Position numbers and translations under genes: made by a program. Source: Nonomuraea antri (GTDB lineage: Bacteria > Actinomycetota > Actinomycetes > Streptosporangiales > Streptosporangiaceae). Taken from it: DNA of 64,000 bases. Below are positions 44,401-51,920 of the stretch, in pieces. Numbering within the stretch: the first letter of the stretch is position 1; the number at the start of each line of letters is the position of its first letter. Below the pieces are notes generated by a model. It did not search any database and was not told the DNA's origin. It saw nothing but the letters and a program-made list of their open reading frames with translations. The DNA lies in the NCBI RefSeq assembly GCF_013283785.1, contig NZ_JABCPZ010000009.1:39243-103242 (forward strand), in the 5' to 3' direction.

Positions 44401-44748
44401 TCACGCCTCCGGGTAGCCGGGGTTGGCGACCGCCAGCTTGGCCCGCACGGCGTCGGTGAGCGCGTTCAGCAGCCGGTCGTCGTCGGCCAGCCGGCCGTCG
44501 CGGATCGCCGCCGCCAGCTCGGCGTCGTCCCGCACCCCCAGGTCGGCCAGCCGCCTGGCGTGCTCGTCCGCCTGCTCCGGGCCGAGTTCGAGCTCGCGTT
44601 CCACCATCGCGAGAACGTTGATCGCCACCCGCGCATGGAACCTGACCCGGCCGTCGAGGGCCGGCAGCACGTCGGACTGCAGGAAGTCGCGGACGGCGGC
44701 GACGAGCTGCCCCGCCGTGGGCACGTCGTGCGGCATGTCGTGCGGCAT
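44401..44748 (-). CDS. DUF6285 protein (acyl-CoA dehydrogenase / phosphotransferase-associated)
   Basis: A 115-residue protein from ATG 44748, with GGAG five bases upstream. The sequence is helical: AGQLVAAVRDFLQSDVLPAL, VRFHARVAINVLAMVERELELG and LLNALTDAVRAKLAVANPGYPE. A duplicated 12-bp start region gives MPHDMPHD. Family knowledge: DUF6285 genes usually follow an acyl-CoA dehydrogenase and an aminoglycoside-phosphotransferase-like gene. Both occur here, but 950 bp away on the opposite strand with a CPBP protease gene between, so the set is rearranged. Function unknown. Confidence 0.75.
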   Translation of the reverse strand: MPHDMPHDVPTAGQLVAAVRDFLQSDVLPALDGRVRFHARVAINVLAMVERELELGPEQADEHARRLADLGVRDDAELAAAIRDGRLADDDRLLNALTDAVRAKLAVANPGYPEA

Positions 44749-44861
44749 ACGGTCTCCTTCGCGGTGGTGCGCGCGTGTGATCGTCATGGTCGGCGGCCGG
44801 GAGCCACCATGACAAGGCAGGATTTATCCGGATCGGAGCGGTAGGCGGCTAACCTGCGGCC

Positions 44862-45647
44862 ATGCACACTCAATCCCCCCTCGTACCGGCGGCCCCGGTG
44901 CTCGGCCCCAAGCTCATCAGAGCCGAGATCATCGTCGTCTTCGCGGTCTCGCTCGGCGCCAGCGCGCTGGTGTCGCTCGTCCGGCTGATCGGCGCGCTCA
45001 CCGCGCCGCGCGAGCTCAAGGGCCAGCAGGCCGTGCTGGTCGGATCGCTGGCCCCCGACCGGCCGTGGCTGGACCTGGCGCTGCAGCTCACCCAGATCGT
45101 GATCTCGGTGGCGCCGGTGGGGCTGGTGGCGTACCTGATGGTGCGCTCGGGCGAGTCGATGCGCACGATCGGCGCCGACTTCCGCCGCCCGGGCGGCGAC
45201 CTGGTGCGCGGGGCGGTGCTCGCGGCCGCGATCGGCGGCTCCGGGCTGGCGTTCTACCTGGCGGTGTGGGCGGCCGGGGTGAACCTGACCGTCGTGCCCG
45301 GGCAACTGCCCGAGGTGTGGTGGCAGGTGCCGGTGCTGCTGCTGGCCGCCGCGCAGAACGGCGTGCTGGAGGAGGTGCTGGTCGCCGGATATCTGCTGCA
45401 CCGGCTCGGGCAGGCCGGGTGGGGGCCGTGGAAGGCCGTGGTCGTGTCGTCGTTGCTGCGCGGGTCGTATCACCTGTATCAGGGCTTCGGCGGATTCGTC
45501 GGCAACGTGGTGATGGGCCTGGTCTTCGGCCGGCTCTACCAGCGGTGGGGACGCGCGATGCCGCTGATCGTCGCGCACACGCTCATCGACGCCGTCGCCT
45601 TCGTCGGGTACGCCTTCCTGCGCGGGCGGGTGAGCTGGCTGCCCTGA
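44862..45647 (+). CDS. CPBP-family intramembrane glutamic protease
   Basis: A 261-residue protein with about seven hydrophobic helices. The Abi/CPBP motifs are NGVLEEVLVAGYLLHRL (tandem Glu), RGSYHLYQGFGG (second motif His) and VAHTLIDAVAF (third motif His and Asp). The family is related to Rce1 CAAX proteases and is linked to bacteriocin immunity and processing. No peptide precursor is obvious nearby. It lies between the DUF6285 gene and the acyl-CoA dehydrogenase. Confidence 0.9.
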   Translation: MHTQSPLVPAAPVLGPKLIRAEIIVVFAVSLGASALVSLVRLIGALTAPRELKGQQAVLVGSLAPDRPWLDLALQLTQIVISVAPVGLVAYLMVRSGESMRTIGADFRRPGGDLVRGAVLAAAIGGSGLAFYLAVWAAGVNLTVVPGQLPEVWWQVPVLLLAAAQNGVLEEVLVAGYLLHRLGQAGWGPWKAVVVSSLLRGSYHLYQGFGGFVGNVVMGLVFGRLYQRWGRAMPLIVAHTLIDAVAFVGYAFLRGRVSWLP

Positions 45648-45701
45648 ATCCCACTCCAGCAACCCGTTGACCGCGCAACGTTTTCGGGTTGAGATCCGTT
45701 C

Positions 45702-46892
45702 ATGAGCTTCGCCGTGCCCGACCACGTCCGTCCGATCCGTGACGCCGTCCACGCGTTCATGACAGAACGGGTGGAACCCGCCGAAGCGGTGCTGCACGGC
45801 GGCGGCCCCGCCGCCGCCACGGCCCTGGACGAGCTGCGCGCGGAGGCCAAGAAGGAAGGGCTGTGGGCGCTCGGGCACCCGCGCGAGCTCGGCGGCGGCG
45901 GCATGCCGTTCCTCGACTACGTCTACGTCAACGAGGTGCAGGGACGCAGCGAGTTCGGCCAGCTCGCGCTGGGCACCTTCACCCTGCAGGACTCCCTCAT
46001 GCTGCACGAGCACGCCTCGCCCGAGCAGCGCGAGCGCTACCTGGACCCGCTGGTGCGCGGCGACATCTGGCCGAGCTTCGCCATGACCGAGCCCGCCGTC
46101 TCCAGCAGCGACCCGACCCAGCTCGCCACCGCTGCCGTGCTCGACGGCGGCGAATGGGTGATCAACGGGCACAAGTGGTTCACCACCGGGGCCTCGCGGG
46201 CGGCGTACACGACCGTGATGTGCCGGACCGAGCAGGACAGCCCGCCCCACCTGGCCTTCTCCATGATCCTGGTGCCCACCGACACGCCCGGCTACCGAAT
46301 CGTCCGCGAGACGCCCGTGCTCGGCCTGGACGGCGCGCACTGCGAGGTGCGCTACGAGGACGTCCGCGTGCCCGCCGCCAACCTGCTCGGCCCGCGCGGC
46401 CAGGGATTCGTCATCGCGCAGCAACGGCTCGGCCCCGGCCGGATCTTCCACTGCATGCGCTGGCTCGGCCAGGCCCAGCGCGCCTTCGACCTGATGTGCC
46501 GCAGGCTGAACGACCGCACCACGTCCGGCCGGCCGCTGGCCGCCAAGCAGCTCATGCGCCGGCACGTGTTCGACTCCTACGCCGAGATCCAGGCCGCCAG
46601 GCTGCTCACGCTCAACGCCGCCGAGGCCATCGACGCCGGCTCGCAGGCGCGGGTGGAGATCGGCGCGATCAAGGTGGTGGGCGCGCGGATGCTGCACGAC
46701 GTCATCGACCGCGCCATCCAGGTGTACGGCGCGGCCGGCCTCACCCCCGACACCCCGCTGGATCGCATGTACCGCCACGCCAGGGCTGGACGCATCTACG
46801 ACGGCCCGGACGAGGTGCACATCGACGCGGTCGGCCGCCGGATACTCGGCGAATACGCGGCCGGCGGCAACTGGGAGTTCGGCCTGCGATGA
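45702..46892 (+). CDS. Acyl-CoA dehydrogenase family protein
   Basis: A 396-residue flavoenzyme. FAMTEPAVSSSDPTQLAT and NGHKWFTTGA are the FAD/substrate-binding loop, GPGRIFHCMRWLGQAQRAFD is the start of the C-terminal helical bundle, and YGAAGLTPDTPLDRMYRHAR precedes the C-terminal FAD-contact region. The expected catalytic Glu region reads YDGPDEVH, as in the ACAD10/11-like branch that is usually fused to or paired with a phosphotransferase. ACAD10/11-type systems phosphorylate and process 4-hydroxy acids; that is a plausible role here. It overlaps the kinase-like gene by ATGA. Confidence 0.9.
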   Translation: MSFAVPDHVRPIRDAVHAFMTERVEPAEAVLHGGGPAAATALDELRAEAKKEGLWALGHPRELGGGGMPFLDYVYVNEVQGRSEFGQLALGTFTLQDSLMLHEHASPEQRERYLDPLVRGDIWPSFAMTEPAVSSSDPTQLATAAVLDGGEWVINGHKWFTTGASRAAYTTVMCRTEQDSPPHLAFSMILVPTDTPGYRIVRETPVLGLDGAHCEVRYEDVRVPAANLLGPRGQGFVIAQQRLGPGRIFHCMRWLGQAQRAFDLMCRRLNDRTTSGRPLAAKQLMRRHVFDSYAEIQAARLLTLNAAEAIDAGSQARVEIGAIKVVGARMLHDVIDRAIQVYGAAGLTPDTPLDRMYRHARAGRIYDGPDEVHIDAVGRRILGEYAAGGNWEFGLR

Positions 46893-47908
46893 GCACGGCC
46901 GAGACCATCGTCGGCGACGTCTTCGGCCCGGCCGCCACCGTCGCCCGCGCCGTCAGGCTCCCCGGCGGCGCGTCACGCGAGACCTGGGCGCTGGACGTCG
47001 ACACCCCCGGCGGCGCCCGGCACGAGCTGATCCTGCGCCTGGACTCCCCCGGAGCCACGCCAGACGCGGGCGCGCTCCCCCAGGCGGGCGCTCTCCCCCA
47101 GGCCGGCCCGCTCCCCGAGGCGGACGCTCTCCCGCAGGCGGGCGCGGGGCTGGCCGTCGAGGCCGCGCTCATGCGGGCCGCGCACGAGGCCGGCGCGCCC
47201 GTCCCCCGCGTGGTCGCCGCCGCCGAGACCTACATCCTCATGACCCGCGTCGCCGGCGAGACGATCCCGCGCAAGATCCTGCGCGACGACGCCTACCGCG
47301 CCGCCCGCCCGCTCCTGGCCGGCCAGTGCGGCCGGGCCCTGGCCGCCGTCCACCGCATGCCGCCCGGCTGCCTGCCCGGCCACCTGCCAGAATCCGCGCC
47401 GCAGGACCCGCTGCGGTACTGGCGCGACGTGCTCGACCTGCTCGGCGAGCCCCACCCGGTCTTCGAGCTGGCCTTCAGACGGCTGGCGGCCACCCGTCCG
47501 GCCAGTCCGCGCACCACGCTCGTGCACGGCGACTTCCGCAACGGCAACCTGATCGTCGGCCCCGAAGGGATCAGAGCCGTGCTCGACTGGGAGCTGGCCC
47601 ACGCCGGCGACCCGGTCGAGGACCTCGGCTGGCTGTGCGTGAAGGCGTGGCGCTTCGGCGCGAAGCCCCCGGTGGGCGGGTTCGGCGGCTACGACGAGCT
47701 GATCGACGCCTACGAGCAGGCCGGCGGCCACCCCGTGGACCGCGACGCGCTGCGCTGGTGGGAGACGTTCGGCGTGCTCAAATGGGGCATCATCTGCGTC
47801 ATGCAGGCCATGCGGCACCTGCGCGGCGGGGCGCGCTCGGTGGAGCTGGCCGCGATCGGGCGGCGCGTGTGCGAGAACGAATGGGACCTGCTCGCCGCGC
47901 TACGGTGA
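46889..47908 (+). CDS. Phosphotransferase-family protein (aminoglycoside-phosphotransferase / ACAD10-kinase-like)
   Basis: A 339-residue protein. Kinase-like motifs: LVHGDFRNGNLIV (catalytic loop with Asp), VLDWELAHAGDPVEDLGWL (the metal-binding DWE segment) and an N-lobe with RLPGGASRETWALDV. Its coupling with an acyl-CoA dehydrogenase mirrors the ACAD10/11 kinase domain, which phosphorylates 4-hydroxyacyl-CoA; antibiotic inactivation is less likely. Residues 62-85 are four tandem ALPQAG-like hexapeptides inserted in the N-lobe just before LAVEAALMR, where other members have a short loop. Confidence 0.88.
   Translation: MSTAETIVGDVFGPAATVARAVRLPGGASRETWALDVDTPGGARHELILRLDSPGATPDAGALPQAGALPQAGPLPEADALPQAGAGLAVEAALMRAAHEAGAPVPRVVAAAETYILMTRVAGETIPRKILRDDAYRAARPLLAGQCGRALAAVHRMPPGCLPGHLPESAPQDPLRYWRDVLDLLGEPHPVFELAFRRLAATRPASPRTTLVHGDFRNGNLIVGPEGIRAVLDWELAHAGDPVEDLGWLCVKAWRFGAKPPVGGFGGYDELIDAYEQAGGHPVDRDALRWWETFGVLKWGIICVMQAMRHLRGGARSVELAAIGRRVCENEWDLLAALR
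47072..47143 (+). repeat. Four 18-bp tandem repeats in the phosphotransferase gene
   Basis: Units at 47072, 47090, 47108 and 47126 encode ALPQAG, ALPQAG, PLPEAD and ALPQAG. The period is a multiple of three, so changes in copy number keep the frame. Confidence 0.92.
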
Positions 47909-47972
47909 CTCTGCGTGACTCCGTGACTACGATGATCACCGTTGTCACCGTCGTGCAGAAGAAGGACGTCCC

Positions 47973-48314
47973 ATGCGCTTCCGTTCCGCCCTCACCGCCG
48001 CCGGCGCCGTCGCCCTGGCGCTCGCCGTCACCCTCCCGGCCGCGGCCGCGACCGGCCAGTTCCGCTACACCTACCGCACCTGGCACGGCTCCGAGGTCAT
48101 CGGCTTCCTGACCGACCCGCTCAGCGGGAAGTGCATCGACCTGCCCATGGCCGGCGCGAACGGCGGCGACGCCGCCTACGCGCCGAAGAACCTCACCAAG
48201 TCGACCGCCACGGTGTTCCTCAACGCCGACTGCACCGGCGACGTCTACTACACCCTGCGCCCGGGCGGCGGCGCCTCGAACCGCCTGCTCGTGCGCTCGG
48301 TCGTCTTCTCCTGA
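47973..48314 (+). CDS. Small secreted protein of unknown function
   Basis: A 113-residue protein from ATG 47973, with AGAAGGA upstream. The signal peptide RFRSALTAAGAVALALAVTL ends near AAA-TG. The mature part is about 85 residues with two Cys (GKCIDLP and NADCTGD), likely one disulfide, in a beta-rich pattern (FRYTYRTWHGSEVIGFL, VYYTLRPGG). I recognise no family. Similar small secreted two-Cys proteins are frequent in actinomycetes. Single gene. Confidence 0.75.
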   Translation: MRFRSALTAAGAVALALAVTLPAAAATGQFRYTYRTWHGSEVIGFLTDPLSGKCIDLPMAGANGGDAAYAPKNLTKSTATVFLNADCTGDVYYTLRPGGGASNRLLVRSVVFS

Positions 48315-48354
48315 CCGCCTGATCCCCCCGCGAGAAAACCCGTTGCGCCGGTAC

Positions 48355-48384
48355 GGTCACCGAACGCACGCTTGTTCGGTGACC
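48355..48384. promoter_or_regulatory. 30-bp palindromic operator covering the start of the ABC exporter
   Basis: GGTCACCGAAC (48355-48365), eight-base centre, GTTCGGTGACC (48374-48384): perfect 11-bp arms. The GTG start of the ATPase (48379) lies within the right arm. The size and symmetry fit a TetR dimer pair; a TetR gene lies 1.6 kb downstream on the other strand. Confidence 0.75.
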
Positions 48385-49176
48385 ATTCTGGAAGCGTCTC
48401 ACTTGATGAAGCGGTTCGGACCGGTCACGGCCGTCCGGGACATCAGCCTGACCATCGGCGAAGGCGAGGTCGCCGGGCTGCTCGGCCCCAACGGCGCGGG
48501 CAAGTCCACCACCCTGCACATGCTGCTCGGCCTCATCACACCCGACGCGGGCACGGTCGAGATGTTCGGCCTGGAGCTGGCCAGGCACCGGGTCGAGGTG
48601 CTCAGCCGCATCAACTTCGCCGCCAGCTACGTCGACCTGCCCGGCGCGCTGCGCGTGCACGAGGTGCTCGACGCCTTCGCCCGCCTGTACGCCGTCCGCC
48701 ACCCCGGGCGGCGGGTGGCCGAGATGATCGAGCTGTTCGAGCTCGGCGCGTTCCGCAGGCGCCAGGTGATGGCCCTGTCCTCCGGCCAGCGCACCCGCGT
48801 CCAGCTCGCCAAGGCCCTGCTCAACGCGCCCAGGCTGCTGGTGCTCGACGAGCCCACCGCCAACCTCGACCCCGACGCCGGCGACCGGATCCGTGGCCTG
48901 CTGACCGGCGTGGCCAGAGACAGCGGCAGCGCCATGCTGATCACCTCGCACAACATGCGCGAGGTCGAGCGGATGTGCGACCGCATCCACTTCATGTCCG
49001 ACGGCGTCATCGTGGCCGCGGGCAGCGCGCGCGAGCTGGCCGGGCACTACGGCGTGGACGACCTGGAAGAGGTCTTCATCAAGGTCGCCCGCCAGAACGA
49101 ACCCCGGCGCCCGGTGAACGAAGCCCGGCCCTCCCTGAACGAAGCCCGGCCCTCTCTGAAGGAAGCCCGTCCGTGA
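48379..49176 (+). CDS. ABC exporter ATP-binding protein
   Basis: About 265 residues from GTG 48379, giving VTILEASHLMKRFG, the usual N-terminus for the family. Walker A LLGPNGAGKSTTL, signature ALSSGQRTRVQL, Walker B LLVLDEPTANLDPDAG and H-loop ITSHNMREV are intact. The chain ends in a 21-bp tandem repeat region encoding NEPRRPV, NEARPSL, NEARPSL and KEARP. It overlaps the permease start (GTGA). The start codon sits inside a palindromic operator, so expression is probably tightly repressed and the message leaderless or short-leadered. It likely exports a drug or lipid together with the ABC-2 permease. Confidence 0.92.
   Translation: MTILEASHLMKRFGPVTAVRDISLTIGEGEVAGLLGPNGAGKSTTLHMLLGLITPDAGTVEMFGLELARHRVEVLSRINFAASYVDLPGALRVHEVLDAFARLYAVRHPGRRVAEMIELFELGAFRRRQVMALSSGQRTRVQLAKALLNAPRLLVLDEPTANLDPDAGDRIRGLLTGVARDSGSAMLITSHNMREVERMCDRIHFMSDGVIVAAGSARELAGHYGVDDLEEVFIKVARQNEPRRPVNEARPSLNEARPSLKEARP
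49096..49172 (+). repeat. 21-bp tandem repeat at the 3' end of the ABC ATPase gene
   Basis: Units at 49096-49116, 49117-49137 and 49138-49158, plus a partial unit at 49159-49172. The middle two differ at one base. They encode a charged heptapeptide tail ending exactly at the permease start. Confidence 0.92.
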
Positions 49177-49994
49177 CCGCCGTCACCCTGGAGCCGCGCA
49201 GCCTGGCCGCCCGCCGCCGGCGGGTGCTCGGCGTCGTCCACCGCGACTTCGCCGCCCTGCGCCGCAGCCCGATCCGGATCTTCGAGATCTTCTTCTGGCC
49301 CACCGTCGAGCTGCTGCTGTGGGGATTCGTCACGCTGTTCCTGCAGACCCAGCGGGTGCCGTTCGTGGTGGCGTTCCTGATCGGCGCCGTGCTGCTGTGG
49401 CAGGTGCTGCAGAAGGCCAGCAACGAGATCTCCATCGCCTTCCTCGAGGACATCTGGTCGCGCAACCTGCTCAACGTCCAGGTCAGCCCGCTGTCCAGCG
49501 TCGAGTACCTGATCGGCCTGGTGCTGTTCTCGCTGGGCAAGGTGGCCTTCGCCGTCGCCGTGATGGGCGTGCTGGCCTTCGTCCTGTACGGCTTCGGGCT
49601 GACCACGCTCGGCGTGGGCCTGGTGCCGTTCATGGCGCTGCTGCTGGTGCTCGGCTGGTCGCTCGGCCTGGTCGGCATCGCCGCGGTGCTCCGCTTCGGC
49701 GAGAACGCCCAGGTCATCGCCTGGTCGCTGGTGTTCGTCGTGCAGCCGCTGGCCGGGATCTTCTACCCCGTCTCCGTGCTGCCCGGCCCGCTGGAGAGCG
49801 TGTCGTGGCTGCTGCCCGCCTCACATGTCTTCGAGGGCATGCGTACGGTGATGGCCGGCGGCGGCGTGCCGTGGGATCGCCTGGCCTGGGCGGCCGCACT
49901 CGACGTCGGCTACCTGGCCGCCACGCTCGGCCTGTTCGCCTGGGCGCTCAACTACGCCCGGCGGCATGGGAAGCTCTCCCGCTTCGGTGACTGA
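49173..49994 (+). CDS. ABC-2 type exporter permease
   Basis: A 273-residue protein with six membrane helices (FFWPTVELLLWGFVTLFL, FVVAFLIGAVLLWQVL, LIGLVLFSLGKVAFAVAVMGV and others). The late motif PLAGIFYPVSVLPGPL is the ABC-2 signature before the last helices. GTG 49173 overlaps the ATPase stop. It forms the membrane part of the exporter. Its last 47 bases overlap the 3' end of the convergent TetR gene. Confidence 0.92.
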   Translation: MTAVTLEPRSLAARRRRVLGVVHRDFAALRRSPIRIFEIFFWPTVELLLWGFVTLFLQTQRVPFVVAFLIGAVLLWQVLQKASNEISIAFLEDIWSRNLLNVQVSPLSSVEYLIGLVLFSLGKVAFAVAVMGVLAFVLYGFGLTTLGVGLVPFMALLLVLGWSLGLVGIAAVLRFGENAQVIAWSLVFVVQPLAGIFYPVSVLPGPLESVSWLLPASHVFEGMRTVMAGGGVPWDRLAWAAALDVGYLAATLGLFAWALNYARRHGKLSRFGD

Positions 49995-50553
49995 CCGCCG
50001 CCACGATCACGTCCACCAGCCCCTCCACCACCTGCGCCCGGTCCACCTCCGGGTGCTCCAGCCACCAGTCGCCGGTGGTCTGCACCATCCCGACGAACGC
50101 GTGCCCGAGCACCTGCGCGCGCACCGCGTCGGGCACCACCCGCTCGGCGGCCAGCACCGCGCCCAGCTCCTCTCCCAGCCCGCGCACCAGCGCCGTCATG
50201 TGGGAGCGGATCCTGGAGTCTTCGGCGCTGGCCCGGTGGAACAGGAACCGGTACAGGTTCAGGTTGGCCGAGATCAGATCCAGGTAGACGCCGATCGTGG
50301 CCCCGGCCCTCTCGCGCAGGTCGCCGGGGGCGGCGAAGCCCGGCCGGAGCTGGCCGATCACCGTGCGTACGTGCCGGTCGGCCAGCGCCTGGTACAGCCC
50401 GCTCTTGTCACCGAAGTGCCGATACAGGATCGGCTTGGTGATGCCCGCCTCGGCGGCGATGGCCGCCATGGACACCTCGGAACCCTCCCGCTGGATGACA
50501 CGGTCCGCGGCGTCGAGCAGCGCTCTGCGGCGATCCGGGTCGCGTCCACTCAT
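49948..50553 (-). CDS. TetR-family regulator (probable repressor of the ABC exporter)
   Basis: A 201-residue protein from ATG 50553, overlapping the upstream stop (TGATG). The helix-turn-helix is RRALLDAADRVIQREG and MAAIAAEAGITKPILYRHFGDK (about residues 8-48). The C-terminal domain has AVLAAERVVPDAVRAQVLGHAFVGMVQTTGDWWL, typical of TetR_C ligand domains. The convergent exporter carries a matching-size palindrome over its start, the best target candidate. It is co-transcribed with a small membrane protein. Confidence 0.92.
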   Translation of the reverse strand: MSGRDPDRRRALLDAADRVIQREGSEVSMAAIAAEAGITKPILYRHFGDKSGLYQALADRHVRTVIGQLRPGFAAPGDLRERAGATIGVYLDLISANLNLYRFLFHRASAEDSRIRSHMTALVRGLGEELGAVLAAERVVPDAVRAQVLGHAFVGMVQTTGDWWLEHPEVDRAQVVEGLVDVIVAAVSHRSGRASHAAGRS

Positions 50554-50969
50554 CAGCCCAGGATAGATCGCCGCCGCCGGGGCAGCAGCGCCGAGGCCAC
50601 CAGGGCCGTCCCCATCAGCGCGTACAGGCCGTTCGCCCCCGCGACCGTGCCGGCCGGCTCGCCGCGCCCCGGCCACGGCAGCACGTCCGCAGCGCCGATC
50701 GCCGCGTCGAGGTCCAGCGCGAACAGCGCCCCGGCCGCGGCCAGCGGCAGCCCGCAGGCCAGCGCCGCGGCCGGGCAGGCGGCCAGCAGCGCCACCACCA
50801 CCGCCACGGCCGCGAGGTATCCCAGCGCCGCCGGCGCGGGGCCGAAGCCGGCCTGCGCGGTGCGCAGCGCCCTGGCGCCCGCCTCGGTCAGGTAGTACAC
50901 CGGCGGCAGCGCGGCCAGCCCGGCGACGCTCGCGATCAGACGTCGAACCTCATCCGTCACATCCGGCAT
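50553..50969 (-). CDS. Four-helix hydrophobic membrane protein, unknown function
   Basis: A 138-residue protein with about four hydrophobic segments: LIASVAGLAALPPVYYL, LGYLAAVAVVVALLAACPAAALACGL, AAAGALFALDLDAAIG and YALMGTALVASALL. I recognise no family. Its stop overlaps the TetR start (TGATG), so the pair is one unit and the two products may respond to the same cue. Divergent from the four-gene nuclease/helicase block, with 122 bp between. Confidence 0.7.
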   Translation of the reverse strand: MPDVTDEVRRLIASVAGLAALPPVYYLTEAGARALRTAQAGFGPAPAALGYLAAVAVVVALLAACPAAALACGLPLAAAGALFALDLDAAIGAADVLPWPGRGEPAGTVAGANGLYALMGTALVASALLPRRRRSILG

Positions 50970-51028
50970 CGTCTCTCACCGGCCGCCGGGATACCGGGGT
51001 GAGCCGTCAAACATGCCAGGTCGGCACC

Positions 51029-51053
51029 TTTACAGTGTAGATTTCTACGTAAA
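51029..51053. promoter_or_regulatory. AT-rich dyad in the divergent promoter of the nuclease/helicase block
   Basis: TTTAC...GTAAA flanks an inner GTAG-ATTT-CTAC. It lies 39 bp before the first gene of the block and 60 bp before the membrane-protein start. A -10-like TACGCT (51079-51084) places transcription at or next to ATG 51092, implying a leaderless message. The binding protein is unknown. Confidence 0.45.
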
Positions 51054-51091
51054 TACTGGGAAATGCTGGAACTCTTGGTACGCTTCGCGCC

Positions 51092-51886
51092 ATGAGTGAC
51101 CGGCTGGACGATCTCGAACGGCGGATCGACGAGCTCCGGGCCGGGGTGCGCAAGGCCATGCGGGCCAAGGACAACGCCGCCGCCCGCGCGCTGCGGGCCG
51201 AGCTGCGCACCGCCGAGCGGGCCTGGGACTCGCTGGTCAGCGGCGAGCCGTCGCGGGCCAGGCCGGAACTGCCCCGGCTGGTCACCGTCCGCGAGCAGGT
51301 GCACCAGGCGCTGGCCCTGCTCGCCTCGCCCGCGCAGCCGCGCCTCATCGTGGCCGTCAGCGACGTCTTCTTCGGCGGCAGCATCCGCAGCAGCCAGCTC
51401 ACCAGCCTGCGCCGCGACGAGGAGCGCTCGTTCAGGTCGTCGCCGTACGGGCGGCCCTTCTACCTGTGCGCGGCGCTGACCGACCGGTTGTCCCCCGCCC
51501 GCGGCCTGCTGGCGCTGAGCACGTGGCCGCTGCACCGGCGCATGGTGGGCCCGCTCAGCCCGCGCGTGGACTTCCTGAACTGCGCGATCTCCATCGCCGG
51601 ACGGCAGCCGCACGACGAGCGCACGCTGCGCCTGCTGGGCCGGCTGGCCAGGAACATCCCCGGCGCGACCGACGACGACGTCACCCCGCCCGATCCCGGG
51701 CGGGTGATCGAGGCGGCCGGCGCCGAGCTGCGCGTGCACGCGGAACGCGACACGCGGGACCGCGCCGAGCTGGAGGAACGGGCGACATCCCAGCTCGGTG
51801 ACGTGGCCAGGCTGTTCGGCGCCGCTACGCTGAGCACGATCAGGAAGGAAGGGGCCTCAGGTGATGCGCAGGTGATGGGCACGTGA
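51092..51886 (+). CDS. Coiled-coil protein of unknown family, first gene of the nuclease/helicase block
   Basis: A 264-residue protein. Residues 1-50 (RLDDLERRIDELRAGVRKAM, then DNAAARALRAELRTAERAW) form an amphipathic coiled coil. The central part has LPRLVTVREQVHQALALL, IVAVSDVFFGGSIRSSQLTS and RPFYLCAALTDRLSP, a mixed alpha/beta region. HAERDTRDRAELEERATSQL near the end is again helical. I recognise no domain. It starts leaderlessly and lies 34 bp upstream of the nuclease gene on the same strand. A sensor or scaffold role for the downstream enzymes is a guess from context. Confidence 0.7.
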   Translation: MSDRLDDLERRIDELRAGVRKAMRAKDNAAARALRAELRTAERAWDSLVSGEPSRARPELPRLVTVREQVHQALALLASPAQPRLIVAVSDVFFGGSIRSSQLTSLRRDEERSFRSSPYGRPFYLCAALTDRLSPARGLLALSTWPLHRRMVGPLSPRVDFLNCAISIAGRQPHDERTLRLLGRLARNIPGATDDDVTPPDPGRVIEAAGAELRVHAERDTRDRAELEERATSQLGDVARLFGAATLSTIRKEGASGDAQVMGT

Positions 51887-51920
51887 AGAGGCTCAGGCAC
51901 GCGGGCCGGGCGGTGGGCGC

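Noticed and set aside
44862..45647. Bacteriocin immunity/processing locus based on the CPBP protein
   Set aside because: No precursor peptide, modification enzyme or peptide exporter is adjacent.
47072..47143. CRISPR-like short repeats
   Set aside because: 18-bp units are contiguous, in frame and without spacers; they encode a hexapeptide. No CRISPR array was seen anywhere in the window.
46889..47908. Aminoglycoside resistance gene
   Set aside because: The fold is APH-like, but coupling to an acyl-CoA dehydrogenase fits the ACAD10/11-type metabolic kinase much better.
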